This document shows positions 12,401-24,400 of a DNA stretch of 64,000 nt, piece after piece. The stretch is from NCBI GenBank assembly GCA_948146395.1, contig OX411548.1, positions 60,221,020 to 60,285,019 on the forward strand, read 5' to 3'. Made by a program: the position numbers and the translations under genes. Within the stretch, counting starts at the first letter, position 1. Every line of letters starts with the position of its first letter. Source of the DNA: Fragum whitleyi (Eukaryota; Mollusca; Bivalvia; Cardiida; Cardiidae). The notes below the pieces were generated by a model. It worked only from the letters and a program-made list of their open reading frames with translations. It searched no databases and was not told the DNA's origin.

Positions 12401-15400
12401 CAATTTTACAAACCAAAATATAATTTGCTTACTATGATTTTCTCATCAAATCAATTTTCCAATTTTTTTTTTATTATTATTATCTTAATAGTCAATCTTG
12501 GTATTTCATGCAAATATTTGAAAGTTTACTGAAAAAAAATATAAAAAAATAAAACTTTAGTAGGGGGGACACGTTACCCCGGGGTAACCTGTCCCCCTAT
12601 TCAAAATGCTTTAATTTATTTGATTTCACCTTCCAGTCATTCATTTTTCTTAAGAAATTATCAAATGAAATTCATTGAAAAATATTTCTTTCATTTTTCT
12701 TAAAATTGATGCTTTTTTAAAGAAAAATCTTAGCGCTTACACTTTTTTAATTTTTTGCAATATAACTTTTGCAATATCTAAATTTTTTCCAAGTCCATAG
12801 TTAGATTGATTAATAGCATTTATTAACATATCATGTTAACATTGCAGTTTTCATAATAAAGTAACATGACAAATTCATTCAATACTTCTTCTTTTGAAAG
12901 GGGGACAGGTTACCCAAGCCAGGGTAACATGTCCCCCTATTCCAAAATTCTTTTTTTATGAAAAATATCACCTTCCAATCATTCTTTTTTATTTAGAAAG
13001 ATATTCTTAGAAAATTTCCTCAATTGATATGTATGTTTAAATTTCCTTTTTTGTAACTTTTTAAAGAAAGATCTTAGCACTTGAATATTTTTTATTATTG
13101 CATCATTTCAATTTATTAAGAGTCCGTTATTAGATTGAATTATAGCTTTTTAAAACACAATTATCATGTCAGTATTGCAGTTTTGATAAGAAAACAACAT
13201 GTCAATTGACAATTTGTTCAAATCTCGTATTTTGGAAAGGGGGACAGGTTACCCAAACCTGGGTAACTTGTCCCCAAGGGACAGGTTACCCCAGGGTAAC
13301 CTGTCCCCCTATTTCAAATGCTTTTTTTTCATAAAAGATATTACCTTCCATTTGATCTTTTTTATTAAGAATGTATGGTATGATATACTTTGAACATTCC
13401 CTCAAAGAATATCTATGTTTAAATATATTTTGAAATGTGTTCCTTTTTCAAGAAGATTCTTCAGTGGATATGTATGTTTTTATTTCTTTTTTTGTTCCCT
13501 TTTTAAGAAAGATCCTAGCATGTGAATATTTTTTATCATTAGAATAAATAAGAAATTGAAAATATTTTGGTAAATTTGTGCACAGATCATTGTTGACAAC
13601 CTTTTAAGTGGTGGGACAGTTTACCCAGGCCTGGGTAACGTGTCCCGGGGACAGGTTACCCCAGCTTGGGTAACATGTCCCCCCCCCCTTCCCCTACATA
13701 CACATACACTCACAATAAATTTTCCAATAAGGGAATAACTAATTTGTAAAACAGTTTTGATATAAATGAGACTATCACACAGTTTTCAAATAAAAAAAAT
13801 CCTCATTAACAACCTTTTTTGTGTGTTTTCACTGGGTTAACAGGCCTTGGTAACATGTTTCAGAGACAAGTGACCACAGCTTTGGAAACCTTACCCCCAA
13901 ACAATTTGAAATATTGTTAAATAATTGAAAACATATGGGTTTATTTTTGCATATATCATTGCTGACAGCATTTTTGGGGATGGGACAGGTTACCAAGGCC
14001 TGGGTAACATGTCCCCGGGGACAGGCTACCCCAGCTTGGGTAACATGTCCCCCCCTACACGCAAAGAAAAAAATCATGCTTTTGAATAATTTTTCTAAAG
14101 CAGGATCATTCTTAGATATGTCCATGGTCATGATGACATTAAACATTTATTTTTCTAAAAAAAAAAAAAAAGTTTAATTATTATAATACTTATCATGAAA
14201 AATATAAAAATCCTTCCAAACTGAAACAGTTCGAAAAACAGATTAAAATCACATACAGATCAAAGGAAGAGACTTGTAACACATAGAATAAAAATTTCTT
14301 GGTAAAAGAAATGTGACTAAATATTGTTTTACAATATCTGTAGGGGGGGACAGGTTACCCCAGGGGGGGACAGGTTACCCCGGCTGATTTCTAGGGTAAC
14401 GTGTCCCCGGGGACAGGTTACCCCGGGGTAACCTGTCCCCGGGGACACGTTACCCAGGGGACAGGTTACCCTGGGACACCGGCAGGGCGAGGAAGTTGAA
14501 GGTGTCAATAACTGTATTTCGGTCCTCTGGGGTTTTATCATATATACATGTATAGAGTAGTGTTGGGACTGTCTCAAATGTCAGAAGTTTGGTGTCTTGC
14601 GTCATCATCTGCCAGTCTTTGGGAGGCCAGACTGAAAGGGGTCCGGGAATGTATAGCTGAATCTGGGCCCCACACTTCCACTCTCTTCTTGCAGGAGGAC
14701 ATAGAGGCATACAACTGGCGGCTAGAATCCGTTTTGCCCTCTCTTGGATGGTAGTGGAGACTCTACTGATGGCTGGACAGATGGTAGCCACAAGGACGGA
14801 GGTAGAGCTTGGACTGGTGGATTGCTCTCTGGTATCAGCACCTGTAGCATCGGGTGTGGCCTCACTCAGGTCCTCGACATCAAGAGATGGTTCTTGTTGT
14901 GGTTGATCCTCCTGGATTTGGTTTTCGGTATTATCTGTCTTATCAAAGGTATCAGTGGATTCTTGGATGGATATGGCATGGTCGCCTGTGTTGTCTATAG
15001 GTTCACTGTGCTCTGGAGATTTAGATGGTGGGGCTTGATCGGGTTCTTGATTGGTCGGTATGTCTGAGGAGTCTGTTTCTAGTAGAGGGTGATCGTCATT
15101 GGTTTGTGGTTTCGAAAAGTCATGGTCTGTTTCTGGTTCTGGGTGGTCATTATTAGTATTGGAACGAGTGGGAGTTTCTTTGGCCTTTTCCTTGGATGGT
15201 ATATGTTTCTTAGCTGGAGTTGGTGGTGGAGGCATTGTGGTGGAAGGTGTGGCCCGCTTGCCTGCCAATCTTCTTTTCTCAACCTTGGTGACGTCTGCCA
15301 CTTCCATGCCGAGGAACTTGGCCATCCAGGCGAGGTACCGGTTGGTGGAACCGAGTTCCTCCTCCCAAAAAACCGGTGCTGGAGGGCCTCTAGGTTTGGA

Positions 15401-18400
15401 GGACAGGCAGTTCCTCCTTGACAACCGTTCTCTCTTCTTCTCTGTTGACACAGTTGATCTGGAGAGGGTTAGCCTACGGAACGCTGTAATTCCATCTCCT
15501 GTTGGTCCGTAGACTACTGCCACGGCCCCGCTCGCAAGTATTTCCAAGAATATAAAATATCGAGGCCGGGTCTGGACGGGGAGTAGCAGTAGTCTAGGGC
15601 AGGTTGGCGTTCTGGGGTGAACAGACCTCCACACTGAAGCCATAGCTGCTTCCACTGCGTTAGAGGTCTGTCCACCTTCCCTCGGAACCTCTCACACCAG
15701 TCACGGACAGCTTCCTGTAAGAACACAGAGGCTGGAGCATCCTCAGCTGGTACTGTCCCGATGGCCCTACGATATTCTGCGGGGTTTTCAGCTAAGAAGA
15801 ATCTGGCCTTCACTTTCAGGAATGGGATTTCCTTCTCCATACTAAGTATGTCCGGGTGAGCTGATTTCAGGTGGGTTTTCAGGTCAACCATTCTTCGGTA
15901 ATTCCGTTTCTGAACAGAATTTGGGAAATGGGTTCTCAGGCTCTCACAATATCATACTGTGGACAACCTTTTACCTGTCTAGGTACATTGATACGAAAAC
16001 AACCGGATTACTGTTCTGGATCGCATGCTTTGCGTCAAAACGTAACGTTTAATTCGGTAGTTCGGTTACTGCATAAATAAGGATATTAACGACACGTGCT
16101 TCTTGGTACAATGTATCCTACCCTCGATACACAACCATCTCTATGGTCTTACCAAGCACAAAACGGGGTCTCTATTGTATATCCCAGATATACGGTGAAT
16201 ACATTCCCAATGTATTCTGCAGGCAAGTCAAACCACTTGACTTCGACCTACACGGCTACAAAAATGAAAACAAAGGCTTTGCAGTATGCAAACTAGCTAT
16301 AAACATATACGATATTTTGTACCCGAATAACATAGATCAAACTTGTCAGAACTTCTGAATACAGTTGGTCCGAACAAGAGGTACCATCCACTTTGGTAAG
16401 GTTTTACCATGGTATGGGAGCATCCTATCTACATGGACTGCTTTTAAGGGTTTTGAGGGAGAAACACGAACTAGGTAAGTCAAATCGTCTAGTTTCTTTT
16501 CTATTAGGTATGGACCTTTCCACTTATTGGAAAGTTTGGTGCAGACGCAGGGACGTCTTGCAGGATCATGAAGCCAGATAGGGGACCATAGTTGAAACTC
16601 TTTTGTCTTTGAGCTGCGGTCATATATCTTCTTTCGGTAAATGGCTTGCTTTTTCAGACTTTGGCGAGCGCTCTCGTGAGCTTCTTGTAGTGTCTTATGA
16701 AGAACCTTGACATAACTATCTTCATCTTCTGTTTCAGGTTCCTTTGGTCTTGGAAGGAAAGCTTGACTTGGCATAGTGATGTTATTTCCTAATACCATCA
16801 TATTTGGGGTCTGTCTGGTACTTGCATGAGAGGTTGATCTGTAGGCCATCATTACTTGCGCTAAGTAATGATCCCATTTGGTTTGGCTAGAAGAACAGAA
16901 AGTAGTGAGCATACTGGTCAGTGTTCTATTAAACTGCTCAACCGTGCCGTTGGCTTGGGGTCTGAAGCTAGTTGTTCTGGTCTTGTGGATGCGAAATAAA
17001 TCGCACATTTGCTTGAATAGTCTTGATTCAAAGTTTCTTCCCTGGTCCGTATGAACTTCTAAGGGAACACCAAATCGACATATGAACTCGTCAACAAATG
17101 CCTTGGCAACTGTACATGCCTCTTGGTTTGGTAGTGGAATGGCTTCAGTCCATTTGGTAAACTCATCTACCATAACAAGTATGTATTTGTTGCCCCTATC
17201 TGTTAAAGGCAGTGGCCCAAGGATATCCAGTGAAACTTTTTCCAGTGGTCCACCAGTTAGGAGTTTGCCTAGAGGTGCTCTTTGTGACTTGCTGGGTTTT
17301 CTATCTGAACATGTGTCACACGACTCACAATAACTTAGAACATCTGACTTTAGGCCGGGCCAATAATAGCTTTCAGATACCCTTTCCAAGCTTCTTTCCA
17401 ACCTAGATGGCCTGCAGAAGGTATGTCATGGTTCATAGCAAGGACTTCTCTTTGTAGAGCTTGAGGTACAATAAGCTGGAACTTTGGAATTGGTTGGCTC
17501 TCCCATCTTCGGTACAGGAGTGAAGCAGAAAGACACAGTCTGTCCCATTGGCCCAATAGGGTTTTCATTTTAGGTGATTGGTTGGCTATATCCTTCCATT
17601 CTGGTCTTGGTTGACCCTGCTCAATCCTCCTCAGTATGAAGCCCACAACGTCATCATCGAGCTGTTTATTTCTGATTTCATCTACATCCAACATGACATT
17701 ATCTGCATCATGACTTCTTGAAGAGGATACTGTAACAACTCGGTTGATGATCTGTTGTTCATGACACTCAGTCAGATCGTCTAAGGCATAACTAGTATCA
17801 GTTGTATACTTTTGGCAAACCTTGCATGGCTTTCTGGATAGAGCATCAGCATTGGAATGTTTCTTGCCTTTGCGATGGGTCACCTCAAGATTGTAGGTAC
17901 AAAGCTCCTGGATCAATCTTGCCATCTGACCAGTTGGTGTCTTTAGGTTGGTCATCCAGCTAACAGCGGAGTTGTCTGTTCTCAGTAAGACATCTTGTCC
18001 GTACAAATAGGTATGGAACTTCTTTAAGGCAGTCACAACAGCAAGGAGCTCTTTTCTGGTCACACAATAGGCTCTCTCGTGGATGTTCAGACTTTTGCTC
18101 ATATAAGCGATGACCCTTTCTCTACCATCATGGTCTTGGGATAAAACGGCACCAACTGCAAGGTCACTTGCATCAGTATCTAGGATAAATTGTCTCCCCA
18201 ACTCTGGATAAGCTAGAATTGGTGAGGAAGTAAGCTTGGCTTTAAGAGTTTCAAAAGCTGTTTCGGCTTCATCAGTCCAGGTAAATGTTGTCTTTTTCTC
18301 ACACAGCTTGTGGAGTGGTCGGGCAATGGAAGCAAAATTTTGGACAAATTTCCTGTAGTAGGAACAAAGGCCTAGGAAACTACGAACTTCTTTCTTGTTG

Positions 18401-21400
18401 GCTGGGTGAGTCCATGAACGAATGGCTTCAGTCTTCTCTGTGTCAGTAGAAACACCGTCTTCTGATACAATGTGGCCCAAGAATTGAACTTGTTTTTGGA
18501 AGAAAATGCATTTGGACGGTTTTAATTTCAAATTGGCCTCTTCCAACCTTTGGAACACATGTCGAAGCCTTTCCAAGCCTTCATCAAAGCTTTCGGATGG
18601 GACAATCAGATCATCCATATACACAAGACATTCTTCCCATTGCAGGCCTCTCATTACATCCTCCATAAGCCTTTCGAATGTAGAAGGGGCGTTAACAAGC
18701 CCAAATGGTATAACTGTAAATTGGTACAGTCCAAGTCCTGTGGCAAAAGAAGTTTTCTCTTGGTCGTTCATGTCTAACCCAATCTGCCAAAATCCGGAGT
18801 TTAGATCCATGCAACTGAACCATTTGGAACCAGCTAATGCATCTAGACATTCATCAACCCTTGGGATAGGATATGCATCTTTCACAGTGCAGTATTTGAG
18901 ATTGCGATAGTCCACACAAAAACGGGTAGAGCCATCTTTCTTTGTGACCAAAACAATTGGAGAGGCCCAGCTGCTGGTTGATGGTTCTATTACACCTCTC
19001 TCAAGCATCTTCTGTATTTCATCCTTCTCTATTTCACGTTTCCCAAGTGGTTGTCTTCTCGGGGGTTGTTTTATTGGCCTAGAGGTTCCAGTATTAATCT
19101 TATGCACAACCTTGTTAGTTCTCCCAAGGTCACTGGAGGACTTTGCAAATACATGCTGATACTCACAAAGAAGATCTGAAAGTTTCTGCTTCTGGTTACT
19201 GTCGAGATTAGAGCTGCTTCTTTCCAAAAGATCAGTCAAATGGTCAGGGAACTGCAACGGAGGCTTGCAGTTGACTCTATTTAGTCGGCAATGTGCTGAG
19301 TGTCTTTCGAAAAATGGCTCACAAACCCCGACAGGTACATTTGGTGGTTGTTCTACTGCCTTGTCAGTGGTGTTGACAAGTCTAATGGCTATCTTTTCTT
19401 CTTTTGTCTCAACAATGCCTTCTGCAACTCGAACGGTATCATTATGGCCATCCTCGGGTGTTGTAACCAATATGAGTTCAGGGAAATTATGTGGCTCATC
19501 TATTTTCACCAAAACTTTCATTGCTGACATAGGTGGCATCTGGACATTCTCTAGAGTCAGAACTCGGCTTCTTGCTACAGCCTCACCACCAATCCAACAT
19601 TTAATAGAACCCTGGTTTGTGGAAATGGTTAGACTTTTATAGTCAATGCGGCTGGCATGTCGTAGAAGGAAGTCTTGGCCAATTATGCCATCAGGTATGA
19701 TGTCACAGACAATTACATTTGTCTGGAAAGTGGTATCTTTGAATGTCAAGGGAAGAGTTATTCTACCAGAAATCTTTATCTCATGTCCATTTGCTCCAAG
19801 CATCTGGTCATCTACACTTTGTAAGGTATTGGGTAGGCCTCCCTTCAGACTATCGAACACACGTTTGGACATCAAAGATGCAGTAGATCCATTGTCAATA
19901 AGGAATAAGAATTCATGGTCATATATTTTACAATTAGTATATAGTCCATTATCCCAAAGGTTGTCATCTTCTGCTAATTTGCCAATTCTTTCCTTAAAAG
20001 ATTTATGTGATGACCCTTTGCAGTCCGCTGGCTCTGGGTCACTTAAACCAGCAGCTTGTAGTTTTCCGAACTCTTCTTGTTTTGGTTTGGCTTGACTGGA
20101 CAGTCTCTGGCATAATGCTCTAGTGAGCTACAATTGAAACAACCGCTGTAGCCAGCTGGTGGCAACCTTGGAGCTGGTTTCTGAGTAGGCTTGGTCTCTA
20201 GTCTGTCTAAACGTTTAATGAGTTCCTGAATCTGTAGTTGAAAAGCGGTCTCGTTTTCATCACGGTTATCATCGCCTGAAGAAGCCAAGGCCCTTACATT
20301 GTTTTTCTTCTTGTCGTCAGACTCAATGATGCTTTCGTATCTTTCGACTATTTCTACAGCCTCTTCCACTGTCCTGCAGCCTCTGTCAATGCATCTATAT
20401 TTCATTTCCGGACTAATTGTCTTGAAGAATTGATGTAAAGCAAGCTTATCCTGGGCTTCTGGTCCAAGGTCCGGGTATGCTCTTTGTGCTATCAGCCTTA
20501 GGTCATCCCCAAAGGATGCTGACGTCTCACCAATCTGGCGTCTTCTTGTCTCAAACTTGGTCAAATACCTTGTCTGCTGGCGACTACTTCCAAATCTTTC
20601 ATTCAACCTCTGGACAAGATTGAAGTACGATCGCCTTTCCTGCTCTCTTAGACCAAGGTAGAATGTCCTAGCAGGGCCCTTGAGACACGAAGCTAAGGTT
20701 AACGCTTTCTCTGTGTCAGTCCATCTGCCAAGGTCAGCACAGTTACTAAAGTGGGAAAAGTATGACTCCCAGTCTTCTTCTCCATTATACATATCAGGTT
20801 TCAGGACAGGAAGGTGGTGAGAGGGCATCGAAACAGATCTTGGGTATCTGTTTAGTCTTGGCGCATAAGGTCTCTCAAGTCTGGCATTTTCATGTGGATC
20901 ATGAGGGCAATCGGAATGATAGTGGTCCGGAATGTGCCTGGCATCGGCACTCTGGTTGTTTCGGTATCCAACAGTATCGGTGGACCTACCCCTCTTGGGT
21001 CTTCTTAATCGTGGTTCAAATGCATAGTATCAAGCATTCTCATCATTATCAGAAATACTATCACTCGGATTTGGGACACGTTCGTCAATACATTGACGCC
21101 TGGGTTTGTTGCGCAATGCACGGGGTTGACCTTGGTGTGGTACAACCAAGGGTCCTAACGGGTGGTTGTTTACTACTTTTCTCTTGGTATCAGGAGATTG
21201 GGCGGGCGTACTGTACTCATCATCTCCTGCAGCTAAATCATTATTTGGGACGGCTTGTGGGTCTCGTTCTTCTTGAACTTCAACTACAACTGTAGAATTG
21301 TTGGCATTCTCATTCTCGGCAGCTGAAGAGGGGTCACTAGGTTCAGATGAACCTTGTTCTGCAGGCCTACTGGTAGCTCGAATGTTGAATTGCACTTCAG

Positions 21401-24400
21401 AATCTGAGTCGGCCATGATAGGATAGCTAGCTATATGGTAACTGTAGAAAAAAATAAACTTTTAAACAAATATATACAATTTATACAAGTGTATTCTGCT
21501 CATGGTCCCTGATCGCAGAATCAAATACTGCCGCACTGGTCCTGCGTAGTCATCTAGTTGGTATGGACTCGGATCCTGGACCCTCTAGAAATAAATTGAG
21601 GATCCCACTTCTGACACCAAGTTGTAAGGAATATTTAACGCTACTCTGAGCACTCGTCACGATCGACGATACTAGTCGGGATTCCTTATAGTCAGGTAGG
21701 CAAAACGGTAACGCAGTGGAAAAAGGAAAAGAGACAACACAAGGCGAAGTTTTCATGGCATATTCATTTACTACAGGGTCTACTACCCTAACTTCGTCAT
21801 GGATGGTTACGTACAAAATATACAAATAGCCGGTGTCGACAAATGTGGAACGTTCAGGTTTGAACACGGTGGGTCGGGGAGGGCACTTTCTCCCTTTCAT
21901 ACAATGGCTCTCATTCAACTTCATGAATACTAGGGACAGGACAAGTGCGACAGGATCTTCCTCAATAATTGAATTACATTACTAGAAAATATTGATTAAA
22001 TATAATGGCATATCACAAGGCAATCCTTATGACTTTAATCTTACTGTCGGTCTCTGCATTGATTACAGTGGGTTTAAAAGATTAAATTACGAAACATTAA
22101 AAGTTTCTGCATTAACTTGGCATAAAGAATTAAATCTTTAGAAATGGAAATTGTATGACTATACAATTGTTTGGCTACACCTGGAACATCTCATTACCTG
22201 AGAAGTTTGGCTTTCTTGCAGTTTTGGAATATTGGTGGTCTGACTCGATCAGATGATCTGAGGAAGATGCCGACATTCAAAAACTGCCGCCTTATATAAC
22301 TTTTCTAAGCTAGCCACGTGACCAACATTGGCCAATCGGAATGCAGTAAATACAAAAACAATGTGATTCGCCCGCTCAGTAAATCACGTCATAAGCTTGC
22401 CAGAGAGGACGATGAGTTCGGGACTTGGAGAAGTGTAATTCTGTCAGGGTTGGAGACATTCGTGGTGCAGTCTAACCGATTTTCTGCACCAAATTCCAAC
22501 TAAAATGCGCACCACCATTATACCGTGAGTAAGTACACGCGTAAGAATAAATTAAAGAAGTACAAGACTATACCAGTGAGGATATATGGCTGTTTGGCCG
22601 AATACAGACAATACAGACAATGCATAGCTAAATAAATCAAACAGCTCTTAAGCTAAAAACACAGCTTTCATAAAAAGCAGACATAAACAGATGAAAGCAG
22701 AAGGCAGAGTTAAGTTCTGACAAATGGCAGACGCTCTGAATAAACGGCGTAGGTAGACATGAAAAGTTGTGACATTCCGCATCAAGGTCACTCGACAAGA
22801 AGTAACACAACCTCTCATATCACCTACGAGAAAGAATTTACTACGGCTCTACGTGTTAATCTTACTTAATTTCGACATAGAATAATATTCAAAACAGTAT
22901 TTCATCGTATTATTCCTTGTATTGAATAGCAGGCCATGAAAATACCAAAAGTAGTTCCAGCAGTTTCAGAGCTGCTAGAATGCGAAATGACCAGTCAGAT
23001 GACAGTGCATAACTGTAAAACAAATCAATGAATAGTAGCCAACAGCTCCAAGCATTTCAATATATCATGAAAATATAGTGAAGGGCCGAGATGACCATTG
23101 ACCACTGTTACAACAACAGTCAGTCAAGAGTTACATTTCTTGATGCGTAATTAAAAGTGAAAGTTCATGGGATTGTTTACGTTTAAAAAGGCACTTAGAA
23201 TACGGAATATCACTACAGTCCGTGTTAAACACACACAAATAGGACACTAAAGACGTCTACAGTTCATTATTCATCGAGGTGAGTGCTTCAGATCGCAGTG
23301 GAAGAGTGGAAGTGAACAGGAATCGAGTCTCAAGGTAGGTCAGTTTGTCGTTAGTTTTCGCTGTTCCTCATGTTGACAGGTGGGGTTTAGCCATGGCTAG
23401 CTACAATATGGATGATTTTCGGTAGTGACACACCATGTTTTGGTAGTAGGAGGTATGGTCAATCATTTATGTAAATGATTGTTGGGTCAACAGGCCATTT
23501 TGTGGATGCTTTCACAGGGTTTTAAGGGGGGGGGGGGGGGGGGTTTACTGAAAAATAATAAGTCTCCAGGTCCATGTCGTTGGCAGTTGGATTTTGTGGA
23601 TTTTCTGGTATTGGGTTGTTGGGTTACAATATCATGGAAAAAGGGGGCTAAATGGTTGTTACCTTTACTCTAGCGCGTAAAATACAGTTATTCTTTCATT
23701 TATCCTAGTCTTATGCTCAGAATTTGATGAAATTTCACATTTCAGTAGCAAATCAGATGCCCTTTACCATAAATAATTTTAAATTTGTGTCTAAAAATAT
23801 GTCATGCAAAAAGGAGGTTTAATGTTTGTTACCTTTATGTTTGCTGTATAAGATTACACCTTATTTGAGTCCTTGCAATCTGAACACAGAGCATATCTCC
23901 TAAAGTATAATAGCTATCAACTTGAAACTTTATGGGTGGATAGATCATATGGAGGAGAAGTACAGTGCACAAGAACTACAACTCTTGCTTGCATAATTTT
24001 GGAGTTATTGCCCTTTGTCATTTTTTGATACTTAGATTATGTCTGGAGCATATCTCCTAAAGTATAACAGCTATCAACTTGAAACTTTATGGATGGATAG
24101 ATCTCATGGAGGAGAAGTGCTATGCACAAGAACTACAACTCTTGCTTGCATAATTATGGAGTTATTGCCCTTTGTTATTTTTTATACTTAGATTATGTCT
24201 GGAGCATATCTCCTAAAGTATAAAAGCTATCAACTTGAAACTGTATGGGTGGGTAGATCTGATAGAGGAGAAGTGCAGTATACAAGAACCGCAATTCTTG
24301 CTTGCATAATTTTGGAGTTATTGCCCTTTGTTATTTTTGATACTTAGATTTTGTCTGGAGCATATCTCCTAAAGTATAATAGCTATCAACTTGAATCTTT

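Larger units (their letters stand above)
8421..23628 (-). mobile_element. Ty3/Gypsy LTR retrotransposon, ~15.2 kb, antisense in the SYCP-like intron
   Basis: On the - strand from right to left: 5' LTR (21623-23628), primer-binding site, gag, protease-RT-RNase H-integrase, an extra ORF, a noncoding tract with a palindrome array, then a 3' LTR (8421-9966) truncated at its outer end. The order PR-RT-RH-IN and the integrase GPY-type end (KWKGPYLIEKK) place it in Metaviridae; there is no chromodomain. The LTRs are closely similar apart from two large gaps, so insertion looks fairly recent. It interrupts a pearl-like element (family E), whose core resumes at 23629. No clear polypurine tract was seen next to the 3' LTR. 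gag has an in-frame stop and integrase a frameshift, so this copy looks defective. Confidence 0.85.

Noticed and set aside
13829..14177. Frames on both strands over the palindrome array
   Set aside because: They arise because the palindrome is open in several frames; the proteins repeat the same short motif.
14744..15512. Several + strand frames of 107-137 codons
   Set aside because: They are the complement of the - strand extra ORF and have Trp/Val/Gly-rich, non-protein-like composition.
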